This document shows positions 8,663 through 17,479 of a stretch of 64,000 nucleotides of DNA, piece by piece. Position 1 is the stretch's first letter. Each line of letters opens with the position of its first letter. The stretch is from NCBI RefSeq assembly GCF_002001165.1, contig NZ_MUNQ01000009.1, positions 310,001-374,000 of the forward strand, read 5' to 3'. Both the position numbers and the translations under genes were made by a program. The notes below the pieces were generated by a model. That model searched no databases, had not been told where the DNA came from, and saw only the letters and a list, made by a program, of their open reading frames with translations. The stretch comes from Rhodanobacter sp. C05. Its GTDB lineage: Bacteria; Pseudomonadota; Gammaproteobacteria; Xanthomonadales; Rhodanobacteraceae.

Positions 8663-8739
8663 GCGTAGCCCGTAACGCAGACGGAAAACTTCCAAGCTAT
8701 CGGCCAATCGCGCTAAATAACACAGGGGAAAATTCAAGC

Positions 8740-11091
8740 ATGAAAAAGGGATTCCTTGCCCTAGGTGCGTCCATTGCTGCAGCGCTCGCTGGAGCACCTG
8801 GTCTGACACTGGCACAATCGTCGGCGACGCCCGACCTGGCTTCGCCAAGCATCAGGATCGCGCAAGCACCCGGAGTAACCCGCACCATTGACGACCATGC
8901 AATGTCGTCCCTGCGGAGTAGTCATCCGCAATTCCTCGATCAGATCCAGCCTGGCGAAGCGCTGCCAGGCTCCACTCCGCTGGATCATATGCAACTCGTC
9001 CTGAGACGCAACAGCCAGCGAGAACAGGCCCTCGAAAGCTTGATCGGGCAGATACACGATCCTAGGTCATCCCAATTCCACCGTTGGCTGACCCCCGAGG
9101 AGTATGGCGAAACCTTCGGTGTGAGCGACAGCGATATGGTTGCAGTGAAATCATGGCTGCTCTCGCAAGGCTTCACTATCAACACGATCTATCCAAACAG
9201 GATGCAGATCGATTTCAGTGGCACCGCGGGCTTGGTGAACCACGCATTCCATACGCAAGAGAACCGTTATCGGATCGGCAATAACGACTACTTCGCCAAT
9301 GCCAGCGACATCAGCATTCCGGCGGCACTGCAAGAAGTCGTGGCAAGCATAGCCGGACTGAATGACCTGCATGTGATGCCGCGCCAGAAATCCTCCCATC
9401 GGACAGGATCAGTGGCGCCTCACGGTCAAGCCATCACCTATTACGGCAGTGAGCGTGCTCTCGTTCCCAACGATTTGGCGACGATCTATGGCGTTGCCCC
9501 TCTGCGGGCCAACGGCGTTACCGGCACCGGCGTCACCATCGCCATCGTCGGAAACGCCGACATGGTGCCGGCAGACTGGGACAACTTCACCCAGGTTTTC
9601 AATCTCGCCCGGTTTGGCGGCACGTTCACGCTGGTCCATCCGGCACCAGTTTCGGGAACGAACAACTGCACCGATCCGGATGCCATCAGCAATCCCGGCA
9701 TACCAGCACCCAATACGGATGACACCACAACCCTTGAGTCCGCCGAATGGGCCACAGCCCTCGCCCCTGGTGCAAACGTCGTAGTTGCCAGCTGTGCCGA
9801 TGTCGCAGGAGAACCCTGGCTTGGAACGATTATCGCCGCCACAAACCTGATCAACGGCAGCGTCCGTCCCGACATCATCAGCGTCGGCGCCACCCAAGAC
9901 GAACAGTGGGATACCGCCGATAAGGTCACGATTGACCAGATGTGGCAGCAGGCCGATGCCGAGGGCATTTCGGTATTCGCGGCCACTGGCGATAAAGGGA
10001 CCACTCCAGAGAGCTTTTCAGGCTTCAGTCCGATCAGCGGACAAGGCATAGGCGTCAATGCCTTCGCGAGCTCGACTCATGTCACCGCGGTGGGCGGCAC
10101 TGACTTTTCTGACGTCTACGATGGCACGACCAGTCAATACTTCTTGCCGACGCCAAGCATCGTCGGTGGCTCGGCCATTTCGTACGTGCCCGAGATTCCG
10201 TGGAACGAGTCCTGTGGCAACGGTGTTCTTGGAAAGTATCATGGCTACAACAGGGTCGTGGGCTTCTGCAACGACATGATCCGGCATGACACCAACGCAA
10301 TTGTCTCCTCTCCCAACGCCGACGACTGGGCCGACAACGGGGTCTTCCTGACCTTTCGCGCGAGCGCCGGCGGCCCCTCCTCGGTGGAAGCCAAGCCTGC
10401 ATGGCAGGGTATCGTGAACGATGCGGCCAACGACGGCTGGCGCGATGTCCCGGACGTCGCCCTGTTCGCAGGCTCAAGCGCCGATTACACCTGGCTCACG
10501 GTGTGCTCGCAGGCCTACCCGTGTTCGCCCGACTTCAGTTACTCGTTCGGACCCACTGCCGGCACGGCCATGTCATCAGCAATGTTTGCCGGCATCCAGG
10601 CTGTCATGGATCAGGGACTGAGCGATCGCAACCTCGGCAAGGATCAGGGCAATGCCGCGCCGACACTCTATGCATTGGCGGCTGGAGAATATGGCGGTGC
10701 AACCGGTGCTGCACCGGCGACACTGGCAGACTGCAGCGCGGACAGCAGTACCAGCACTGCTGCGAATTGCATCTTTCACAACATCACCCGTGGGTCAACG
10801 TCCACCAATTGCGTCATACCTGCTTCATGGGGAACCAGCATCCCGAACTGTTACATCTTCAATACCTGGACGGTCGAATACACGGGTGCTGGAACGCCCA
10901 CATCAATTCCCTTGCTGGTTGGCATGACCACCAGCGACGTATCGCCAACCAGTTATGACGTCTCGACCAAGGCGTATACGGCACGCACTGGCTGGAGCTT
11001 TGCATCCGGCCTGGGCTCGGTGAATGCAAAAAATCTGCTGATTGCATGGCGCGCCTACAACTCTGCAAACGGGATCAGTTCGGCGCACTAG
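8740..11091 (+). CDS. Secreted sedolisin-like (S53) protein, predicted catalytically inactive
   Basis: 783 residues from the ATG at 8740, which follows AGGGGAA. Signal peptide ending near AQS, an S53 propeptide domain (about residues 45-230, with the AVKSWLLSQGF region), then a sedolisin catalytic fold. Aligned to kumamolisin, the catalytic Glu and Asp of E-x3-D are Thr330 and Ser334 (TTLESAEWATALAPGA), and the nucleophile of G-T-S-x-S is Ala610 (GTAMSSAMFAGI). The oxyanion Asp is kept (TGDKG, residue 418), and so is the C-terminal calcium loop (GWSFASGLGSVN). Cys residues are frequent, suggesting disulfides. So fold and secretion look intact while the triad is gone: a pseudopeptidase, perhaps binding peptide or polymer. 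The gene stands alone. Confidence 0.85.
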   Translation: MKKGFLALGASIAAALAGAPGLTLAQSSATPDLASPSIRIAQAPGVTRTIDDHAMSSLRSSHPQFLDQIQPGEALPGSTPLDHMQLVLRRNSQREQALESLIGQIHDPRSSQFHRWLTPEEYGETFGVSDSDMVAVKSWLLSQGFTINTIYPNRMQIDFSGTAGLVNHAFHTQENRYRIGNNDYFANASDISIPAALQEVVASIAGLNDLHVMPRQKSSHRTGSVAPHGQAITYYGSERALVPNDLATIYGVAPLRANGVTGTGVTIAIVGNADMVPADWDNFTQVFNLARFGGTFTLVHPAPVSGTNNCTDPDAISNPGIPAPNTDDTTTLESAEWATALAPGANVVVASCADVAGEPWLGTIIAATNLINGSVRPDIISVGATQDEQWDTADKVTIDQMWQQADAEGISVFAATGDKGTTPESFSGFSPISGQGIGVNAFASSTHVTAVGGTDFSDVYDGTTSQYFLPTPSIVGGSAISYVPEIPWNESCGNGVLGKYHGYNRVVGFCNDMIRHDTNAIVSSPNADDWADNGVFLTFRASAGGPSSVEAKPAWQGIVNDAANDGWRDVPDVALFAGSSADYTWLTVCSQAYPCSPDFSYSFGPTAGTAMSSAMFAGIQAVMDQGLSDRNLGKDQGNAAPTLYALAAGEYGGATGAAPATLADCSADSSTSTAANCIFHNITRGSTSTNCVIPASWGTSIPNCYIFNTWTVEYTGAGTPTSIPLLVGMTTSDVSPTSYDVSTKAYTARTGWSFASGLGSVNAKNLLIAWRAYNSANGISSAH

Positions 11092-11288
11092 CAACTTGTT
11101 GAAAGTGGCCGCGCTGCCCTTTCTCAACCGACCCAATGCGGCACATGCCGTCCGTGGCCTGCACCAAGAGAGGTGTTTTCAGCACTCTGTTAGTGCAGGC
11201 TCTCCTGCATTGCACAGGTATCGACCCGTTAGCCAAGCAGGGCAGGTCGAGTGAAGCGCATCAGATCAACATATCACCGGTAGCTTGG
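11092..11288. other. Convergent intergenic region
   Basis: 197 bp between the sedolisin-like gene and the aminopeptidase. A small hairpin (TGCAGG, CTCT, CCTGCA at 11194-11209) is the only structure seen; it has no T-run. No gene is supported here. Confidence 0.5.
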
Positions 11289-12383
11289 TCACCTTGATGG
11301 CGCAACACCACTGATACGCAAATAATGTTCGATGCTGACATGCCGTTCCTGCTCCGGCATCCCCGCCAGTTTTCGCACCTCGGAGTAGAACGCGGGCCAC
11401 ATACGCCCTGCACGCTGAAACAGCATAGCGAAGGCCGGGGTCCACTGGTCGTACAGACCAAATGGCAACAACCTTGCATTGTTGATCGGCGCGGCGACCC
11501 AGGCGTCGTAGCTGTGATCGTTTGGCCAGTCGTGGTCACGCCATTGCAAGTAGCGCTTGCGGAATGCCTCGATCTCGCGCTGCTTGCCGGCAGCCATCGC
11601 CGTTTCATCCTCACCGCTGGCGTACAACGTCTTCAAGCGCTCGCGCAGATCCAGCACGAGCTGGGTGAATCCGTCATCCATCGCCTGTGCATGATCATCC
11701 TGCGGCGGCAGGCCGCGTGACTCCCGCCATTCACGCAGGCCCTGGTTCTGTACGAAGGTGGCAAAAGACTCGTTGAACGCCGTGTCGTCTTTCACATAGA
11801 TCAGCTGATGCGCCAATTCGTGGAAGATCGTGCTGTCGAGTTCGTCGTCGTCCCAACTCAGCATGCTGCTGAGGATCGGATCGGCAAACCAGCCAAGCGT
11901 GGAATACGCCGGCACGCCGCCGATCCAGACATCATCGCCACGCGCCTTCAGTCGTGCCGCATCAGCCTTGGCGGCGGCTTCCTTGAACCAGCCGCGATAA
12001 GCGACGCAACCGGCGACAGGAAAGCACTGCGGCAATGCCTCCACCGAGAAACGTAGCGTGGCAAATACGTTCCAGACCACGTATGGCCGATGCAGCTCGA
12101 CATACCCGGTGTAGCTGCGATTGTCCGGCAAACCCAGATGCTGCGAGGCAAACTGGCGTGCTTGCCGTGCCAGACGCAGGCGCGCGGCGAGTTTCGCATC
12201 GGTCGCCGGATCGTCCACCACGTCACTGATCGCGCGTCGATGGACAACCAGTTCCCCTTGCCCGTGTGCAGCCTGTGCGTAGTAGTGCAGGCTGCCGCAG
12301 GCACAAAGCACAAGGCCCATCGCCACAATGGCGATGAGCCTTGAAAAGCTGATCAGTCGTGGCACGCATCGGGATGGAGGCAT
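11289..12383 (-). CDS. Zinc aminopeptidase-family lipoprotein (COG4324 type)
   Basis: 364 residues. Signal peptide with lipobox (VLCACG, Cys near residue 29), so anchored to a membrane facing the periplasm. The HELAHQLIY motif (HExxH) near residue 190 marks a gluzincin metallopeptidase, and the following NESFATFVQNQGL supplies the downstream Glu ligand. Family members are annotated as predicted aminopeptidases, substrate unknown. It lies downstream of, and on the same strand as, the Tyr-rich lipoprotein, 31 bp apart, so the two may be cotranscribed. Confidence 0.85.
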   Translation of the reverse strand: MPPSRCVPRLISFSRLIAIVAMGLVLCACGSLHYYAQAAHGQGELVVHRRAISDVVDDPATDAKLAARLRLARQARQFASQHLGLPDNRSYTGYVELHRPYVVWNVFATLRFSVEALPQCFPVAGCVAYRGWFKEAAAKADAARLKARGDDVWIGGVPAYSTLGWFADPILSSMLSWDDDELDSTIFHELAHQLIYVKDDTAFNESFATFVQNQGLREWRESRGLPPQDDHAQAMDDGFTQLVLDLRERLKTLYASGEDETAMAAGKQREIEAFRKRYLQWRDHDWPNDHSYDAWVAAPINNARLLPFGLYDQWTPAFAMLFQRAGRMWPAFYSEVRKLAGMPEQERHVSIEHYLRISGVAPSR

Positions 12384-12414
12384 ACCGCGATTGTGCCTGA
12401 AGCGTCAGGCTTGC

Positions 12415-12765
12415 CTAGTGGTGATGGTTGTATCCGCTGCTGCCGACATGTCCGTGCTGGACGCTGCCGTGTGCACCCTGCCAGTGACCGCCAGGCCCCC
12501 GGTAACCGCGATAACCGTACCCACCGCGGTAATAAGCGCCGCCGCCATACCAGAGACCCACACCCGGTGCATAGCAGCAACCATAGTAACCGTAATAGTC
12601 GTAGTAACCGGGCGCCACGTAATAACCGTCACCGTAAACCGGTGCCACCTGGCTGTAGTAGGCGCCGCCATAGCCGGTACTGCGTACATAACCCGGATCG
12701 TAATAGCAGCCCGACAAGGTCACTGCCGCGACGACCAACGCAAGACTTGCAAAGAGGCGTTTCAT
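12415..12765 (-). CDS. Tyr/Gly-rich small lipoprotein
   Basis: 116 residues. Signal peptide with lipobox (VTLSGCYYDP, Cys near residue 20). The mature part is almost entirely Gly, Tyr and His (GYYDYYGYYGCCYAPG, a Gly-Tyr-Arg block, then HWQGAHGSVQHGHVG and a HHH end). An AGGAG six bases before the ATG supports the start. Composition suggests an extended, low-complexity envelope protein, possibly metal-binding through the His-rich tail; function unknown. Confidence 0.8.
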   Translation of the reverse strand: MKRLFASLALVVAAVTLSGCYYDPGYVRSTGYGGAYYSQVAPVYGDGYYVAPGYYDYYGYYGCCYAPGVGLWYGGGAYYRGGYGYRGYRGPGGHWQGAHGSVQHGHVGSSGYNHHH

Positions 12766-12938
12766 GATCTGTCTCCTGCTGGAGCGACAACCGGATCATG
12801 CGCCGCATCGCTTGAACGCGTGCTAAGTTTCCGCGCCGTATCCATCGGCATTTATCCGCCAGCCATGTGCCACCAAACGGATGCAATCAGGCTGGATGGA
12901 CGCCGTGCTGAAACGGCAAGGCCGGCACATACCTCAAC

Positions 12939-13544
12939 TCAGAAGCTCGGGCGCAGCAGCGCATCGAGGAAATGCGGCAGTACCCGCGGATCGACCAACA
13001 GGGTCACGATCACACCGTAAACCGCACCCCACAGATGCGCACTGTGATTGGTGTTGCCCTGCCCGCGTCGATCCATGTAGATCGAATAACCGGTGTACAG
13101 CACTGCATAGACGATCGCCGGCATCGGTATTACCAGCACGATGATCCGTGACCACGGTGCCAGCAGAATGTAGGCGAACAGCACTGCCGACACCGCTCCG
13201 GATGCACCGAGACTGCGGTAATTCGGGTTGCCCCGATTCTTCAGGTAAGTCGGCAGGATCGACACCACCAGGCCACCGATATAGAACAATGCGAAGCCGA
13301 GCATGCCCAGTCGCGCAGTGAACAACCCCTCCATCGCCCGGCCGAAAAAGAACAGCGTGATCATGTTGAACAGCAGATGGTTGAAATCCGCGTGCACCAG
13401 ACCGTAGGTCACCAGCCGGTGGTATTCACGCTGACGGGCGATCGCTGGCGGCCACAGGATCAGATCGTTCATCAGCCGGCTGTTCTTGAACGCCATGAAC
13501 GAGACGATGCAGGTGATGGCGATGATGAGCAGGGTGATTGGCAT
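12939..13544 (-). CDS. Rhomboid-family intramembrane serine protease
   Basis: 201 residues with about six membrane segments. Catalytic Ser in GASGAVSAVL and catalytic His in the late helix NHSAHLWGAVYG, matching the rhomboid dyad; the second-segment HLLFNM motif carries the His and Asn that stabilise the oxyanion. It would cleave membrane-protein segments within the bilayer; its substrate cannot be inferred. It is divergent from the PhzF gene, about 200 bp apart. Confidence 0.9.
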   Translation of the reverse strand: MPITLLIIAITCIVSFMAFKNSRLMNDLILWPPAIARQREYHRLVTYGLVHADFNHLLFNMITLFFFGRAMEGLFTARLGMLGFALFYIGGLVVSILPTYLKNRGNPNYRSLGASGAVSAVLFAYILLAPWSRIIVLVIPMPAIVYAVLYTGYSIYMDRRGQGNTNHSAHLWGAVYGVIVTLLVDPRVLPHFLDALLRPSF

Positions 13545-13744
13545 GAACGATTCCGCAGCGGCCGCAAAACGCCCATCTTGGCGTCCCTGCAGGTTCTTGT
13601 CGACTATCCATCGATGTCGCGCCCGATCGAGGTAAGCGCTTATGCCTTGTTTCCATGCAGATATTCCGAAAAGTCACTGCACGGATCGGCGATGCACGGC
13701 TATCATTCGCGGTTTTACGCGGCCTCTTGCCGCGGCACGGAATC

Positions 13745-14632
13745 ATGACCTTGCTTCGTTACCTGCATCTGGACGTCTTCGCCGCCACCCTCGGCGGCGG
13801 TAACCATCTCGGCGTGGTGATCGGTGCGGATGACTGGAGCGTAGCGGCGATGCAGCGTTTCGCGCGCTGGACCGCACTGGTCGAGACTACCTTCTTGCTG
13901 CCGCCTGCCGATCCGAGGGCCAGCTACCGCGTGCGCATCTTCACGCCGCACAAAGAAATCCCGTTTGCCGGCCATCCCAGCATCGGCAGCGCACATGCGG
14001 TGATGGTTTGTGGCGTGGCCGAACCACGCGATGGCCTGCTGTGGCAGGAATGCGGTGCCGGCGTATTGCCGATCCGCGTCGAAGGCAGTGGCGCCAGCCG
14101 CGAACTGCTGTTGCAGTCGCCCGGTGAGCGCGTGCTGGATACCGGGCGCGCAGCACACCCGTTGCTGCCGAATGCGCTGAGCGGCATCGAACTCGGCACA
14201 TTGGCACCGGCGCTGGTCGACGGCGGCCGGCGCTGGTGGCTGGCCGAGGTTGCAGACGAAGCCAGCCTGCGTGCCTGGCGACCTGATCACGCAGCGATTG
14301 GTGCACTGGCGCAGGCCAGCAAGAGCATGGGCTTGTGTGCGTTCGCGCGTTGCTCAGGCAGTGAATATCGACTGGTCGTGCGTGCGTTCCCGGCAGGCGT
14401 CGGCATCGTCGAAGATCCTGCCTCCGGTGCCGCCAACGGCCTGATCGCCGCCTATATCAGGCACGCCGAACCACAGGGTGTCCTGTCGCAGGGATATCAG
14501 GTCAGCCAGGGGCGCGAGATCGGGCACGATGCGCGGCTGATCGTGCAGATCGACAGCACCTCGATCTGGGTTGGCGGCCACAGCCACACCGTGATCGACG
14601 GCACACTGGACTGGAACCCGCACGTAGCGTGA
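13745..14632 (+). CDS. PhzF-family epimerase/isomerase
   Basis: 295 residues, two-domain diaminopimelate-epimerase-like fold. The family landmarks are FTPHKEIPFAGHPSIGSAHAV (with the catalytic region EIPFAGHP) and, late, EDPASGAANGLIAAY. The canonical N-terminal DVFxxxxxxGN is present as DVFAATLGGGNHLGVV. The catalytic Glu seems retained at residue 42 (LVETTFLLP). Substrate unknown; no phenazine genes nearby. Starts at ATG 13745. Confidence 0.9.
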   Translation: MTLLRYLHLDVFAATLGGGNHLGVVIGADDWSVAAMQRFARWTALVETTFLLPPADPRASYRVRIFTPHKEIPFAGHPSIGSAHAVMVCGVAEPRDGLLWQECGAGVLPIRVEGSGASRELLLQSPGERVLDTGRAAHPLLPNALSGIELGTLAPALVDGGRRWWLAEVADEASLRAWRPDHAAIGALAQASKSMGLCAFARCSGSEYRLVVRAFPAGVGIVEDPASGAANGLIAAYIRHAEPQGVLSQGYQVSQGREIGHDARLIVQIDSTSIWVGGHSHTVIDGTLDWNPHVA

Positions 14633-14656
14633 TGCCTCCCGCGCACGGATGAACGC

Positions 14657-15541
14657 CTAACCACGTTCGTCCAGATGTGCTCGACGCGCAGCGACCAGCG
14701 CCAGCGCCGACCAGTCCAGTTCTGCATCGCCGGCAGCCAGCGCCTCCAGCAAGCTGTCGCGCAACACACCCGCGAACGGCAACGGTACACGTGCCGCCGA
14801 ACCTGCCGTCAAGGCGAGTTCCACATCCTTCAGACCCAGCGGCAGCGTGAATCCGGCCGGCTTGAAGCGCTGCTCGGCAATCAGCTTGCCGTAGCCCTGA
14901 TAGGCCGGCGCGGCAAACAGGGTGTTCGTCATTACCTCGAGGAAATCCGCGGCACTGATGCCGTGCGCACGGGTCAGTGCAGTCGCCTCGGCCATGCTCT
15001 CGATCGCCGTGGCCAGCATGAAATTGCCGGCGATCTTCGCCACGTTCGCGCGCTCCGGCGCGTCGCCCAGCGGCCACAACTTGCTGCCCATCGCCTCCAG
15101 CAACGATCGCACGCGCTCGATCGCGTCGGATGGGCCTGCGACCAGGATATTCAGTTTCGCCGCAGCCGCCATGTCCGGACGTCCGAACACCGGTGCAGCC
15201 ACATACGCCAACCCGCGCTTGGCATGTTCCTCGACAAGCTGCTGCGCCAGCGCCACCGAGATGGTGGCGTGGTTTACATGCACCATGCCGCGATCCATCG
15301 CATCGAGCAGGCCACCGTCGAGGAACACCTCGCGTACCGCATGATCGTTCGCCAGCATGCTGCACAGCACGTCGCCCTGCACGGCCCGATCGGCCGTGCG
15401 TGCCGCCTTGGCGCCGAGCGATACCAGCGGCTCGGTGGCTGCGGCGGAGCGGTTCCACACGGTCAGCGTGTGCCCGGCCGCAAGCAGGTTGCTGGCCATC
15501 GCGCTGCCCATCGCGCCGAGGCCGATAAATCCGACTTTCAT
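14657..15541 (-). CDS. NAD(P)-dependent 3-hydroxyisobutyrate dehydrogenase-like reductase
   Basis: 294 residues from ATG 15541 (MKVGFIGLGAMGSAMASNLL). Beta-hydroxyacid dehydrogenase family: N-terminal Rossmann fold with GLGAMG, the substrate motif around HVNHATIS (normally D-x-S-T; partly degenerate), the helix-hinge Lys in NVAKIAGNFML and the C-terminal all-helical domain. The Arg in WNRSAAATEPL suggests NADP preference. Could be a glyoxylate/succinic-semialdehyde reductase type. Converges on phzF-like gene, 24 bp apart. Confidence 0.88.
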   Translation of the reverse strand: MKVGFIGLGAMGSAMASNLLAAGHTLTVWNRSAAATEPLVSLGAKAARTADRAVQGDVLCSMLANDHAVREVFLDGGLLDAMDRGMVHVNHATISVALAQQLVEEHAKRGLAYVAAPVFGRPDMAAAAKLNILVAGPSDAIERVRSLLEAMGSKLWPLGDAPERANVAKIAGNFMLATAIESMAEATALTRAHGISAADFLEVMTNTLFAAPAYQGYGKLIAEQRFKPAGFTLPLGLKDVELALTAGSAARVPLPFAGVLRDSLLEALAAGDAELDWSALALVAARRAHLDERG

Positions 15542-15611
15542 GCAGGTTTCCTCATCATCGACTGAGGCGCAGTGAAGCATGTGCCGTGTTCATGACGTGC
15601 GAAAGCGCAGG

Positions 15612-16790
15612 CTAAACCACCTCGCCCGCCGCCTGTCCCGAAGCCCACGCCCACTGGAAGTTGTAGCCACCGAGCCAGCCGGTGACGTCGACCACTTCGC
15701 CGATGAAATACAGCCCCGGCACCAGTTTCGACTGCATCGTGCTGGAGGAGAGGCCATCGGTATCGACGCCGCCCAGCGTCACTTCGGCGGTGCGATAGCC
15801 TTCGGTGCCGCTGGCGGTGATCGGCCACGCATTGAGCTGCGTGCCGATATGCGCCAACTCGGCTTCGCGGTACTGGCGCATCGGCCGGCTCTCGAACCAT
15901 TGCTCGCACAGCCGCTGCGCCAGCCGTTTTGGCAGCGCGTCACCGAGCACGGTTTTCAACTCAGCCAGTGGCCGTGCCGTACGCTGTTCAATCAACCATC
16001 CGCCAACATCCTGATCCGGCAACAGATCGATGCGCAGATCGTCACCGGGTTTCCAGTACGAGGAAATCTGCAGGATCGCCGGGCCACTGATGCCGCGATG
16101 GGTGAACAGCAGACCGGCGCGGAAACTTTGCTTGCTGACGCGCGTTTCCACTGCAGGCAGCGCCACGCCGGCCAGATCCTGGTAATGCTCCTGATGTTTG
16201 CCGCTCAGAGTCAGCGGTACCAAGCCGGCGCGTGTGGACAGCACGGCATGACCGAACTGGCGTGCCAGCTCGTAACCGAAACCGCTGGCGCCCATGCTGG
16301 GAATCGACAAGCCGCCACTGGCCACCACCAGCGATTCGGCATGCACCTCGCCACGAACGGTGAGTACGCTGAAACCTTCCGGGGTCTTGCGTACGCGCTG
16401 CACGCCGCAGTTCGCCTCCACCGTGACGCCGACGGCGGCGCATTCATCGAGCAGCATGCGCACGATCTGTTTGGACGAGTCGTCGCAGAACAGCTGGCCG
16501 AGCTCCTTCTCGTGGTAGGCGATGCGGTGTTTCTCGACCAGCGCGGTGAAATCCCATGGCGTGTAACGCGCCAGCGCGGACTTGGCGAAATGCGGATTGG
16601 CCGAGAGGTAGTTCGCCGGGGTCGCGCCGGTATTGGTGAAATTGCAGCGGCCGCCACCGGACATCAGGATCTTCTTGCCGACCTTGTTGGCGTGATCGAC
16701 CACCAGCACACGGCGGCCACGCTGGCCGGCGGCAATCGCGCACATCAGCCCGGCAGCACCGGCGCCGATGATCAATACGTCCGTTTTCAA
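15612..16790 (-). CDS. HI0933/BaiN-family FAD-dependent oxidoreductase
   Basis: 392 residues. N-terminal FAD-binding GAGAAGLMCA, then SGGGRCNFTN, the diagnostic block of the HI0933 family, and the C-terminal FIGEVVDVTGWLGGYNFQWAWASG that closes the FAD site. The start is a TTG (16790), because no ATG in frame precedes the FAD motif; a GGTGAG sits just before it. Members reduce double bonds or are uncharacterised flavoproteins; the substrate is unknown. Same strand as the dehydrogenase gene but 70 bp away. Confidence 0.9.
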   Translation of the reverse strand: MKTDVLIIGAGAAGLMCAIAAGQRGRRVLVVDHANKVGKKILMSGGGRCNFTNTGATPANYLSANPHFAKSALARYTPWDFTALVEKHRIAYHEKELGQLFCDDSSKQIVRMLLDECAAVGVTVEANCGVQRVRKTPEGFSVLTVRGEVHAESLVVASGGLSIPSMGASGFGYELARQFGHAVLSTRAGLVPLTLSGKHQEHYQDLAGVALPAVETRVSKQSFRAGLLFTHRGISGPAILQISSYWKPGDDLRIDLLPDQDVGGWLIEQRTARPLAELKTVLGDALPKRLAQRLCEQWFESRPMRQYREAELAHIGTQLNAWPITASGTEGYRTAEVTLGGVDTDGLSSSTMQSKLVPGLYFIGEVVDVTGWLGGYNFQWAWASGQAAGEVV

Positions 16791-16824
16791 GAACTCACCA
16801 TGGTTACGCCGCTTTGCTTTTGCC

Positions 16825-16906
16825 CGTCATCCCGGCGCAAGCCGGGATCCAGTCAGTGCCCTCGCCGCCAATGAGGCGCTGGATTCCGGCTTGCGCCGGA
16901 ATGACG
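16825..16906. repeat. REP-like inverted repeat (CGTCATTCCGGCGCAAGCCGGAATCCAG type)
   Basis: Two 28-bp arms (16825-16852 and 16879-16906) are inverted copies with two differences, separated by 26 bp. Each arm is itself a small palindrome (CCGGCGCAAGCCGG). This sequence family is common between genes in many Proteobacteria as a repetitive extragenic element or small MITE. Here it lies between two divergent genes. Confidence 0.8.
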
Positions 16907-16978
16907 AAAAGGGAGGTCGCGCATTATCGCCCAGTCGCATCGCTTACACTTTGACCCTGTTTCCAGCGAGCCGCCGCC

Positions 16979-17461
16979 ATGCCCTCCTTTGACGTGATCT
17001 CCGAAGTCGACAAGCACGAGCTGACCAATGCGGTCGACCAGGCCAACCGCGAGCTGTCCACCCGTTTCGACTTCAAGGGTCAGGATGCGTCGTACGCACT
17101 GGACGAGTTCGTCATCACCCAGAGCGCGCCCAGCGAATTCCAGCTGCAGCAGATGCTGGACATCCTGCGCGCCCGACTGGTGGCGCGGAAGATCGACATC
17201 CGTGCACTCGACGTGGGCGATCCGGAAACCAACCTGGGTGGCTCGCGGCAGAAGATCACCGTCAAGCAGGGTATCGAGCAGCCGGTGGCGAAGAAGCTGG
17301 TCGGTTCGTTGAAGGCCGCCAAGCTCAAGGTCGAGGCGCAGATCAACGGCGACAAGCTGCGCGTCACCGGCAAGAAGCGCGACGACCTGCAGGATGCGAT
17401 GGCGGTGCTGCGCAAGGCGGATGTCGAGTTGCCGCTGCAGTTCGACAATTTCCGCGATTGA
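16979..17461 (+). CDS. yajQ: YajQ-family cyclic-di-GMP-binding protein
   Basis: 160 residues, normal length. Recognised from MPSFDVISEVDKHELTNAVDQANRE, FDFKG and GGSRQKITVKQGI. Two ferredoxin-like folds. In Xanthomonas the orthologue XC_3703 binds cyclic di-GMP and works with a LysR regulator to control virulence genes; in others it binds nucleotides or RNA. Cytoplasmic, single gene, convergent with nrsF. Confidence 0.95.
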   Translation: MPSFDVISEVDKHELTNAVDQANRELSTRFDFKGQDASYALDEFVITQSAPSEFQLQQMLDILRARLVARKIDIRALDVGDPETNLGGSRQKITVKQGIEQPVAKKLVGSLKAAKLKVEAQINGDKLRVTGKKRDDLQDAMAVLRKADVELPLQFDNFRD

Positions 17462-17479
17462 GTCGTCAGGCTTCGAACA

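Noticed and set aside
8557..8739. Upstream extension of the sedolisin-like gene
   Set aside because: The extension is polar with no family similarity and would bury the signal peptide; ATG 8740 has a good ribosome-binding site.
13745..14632. Phenazine biosynthesis cluster
   Set aside because: Only a PhzF-like gene is present; such stand-alone genes are common and unrelated to phenazines.
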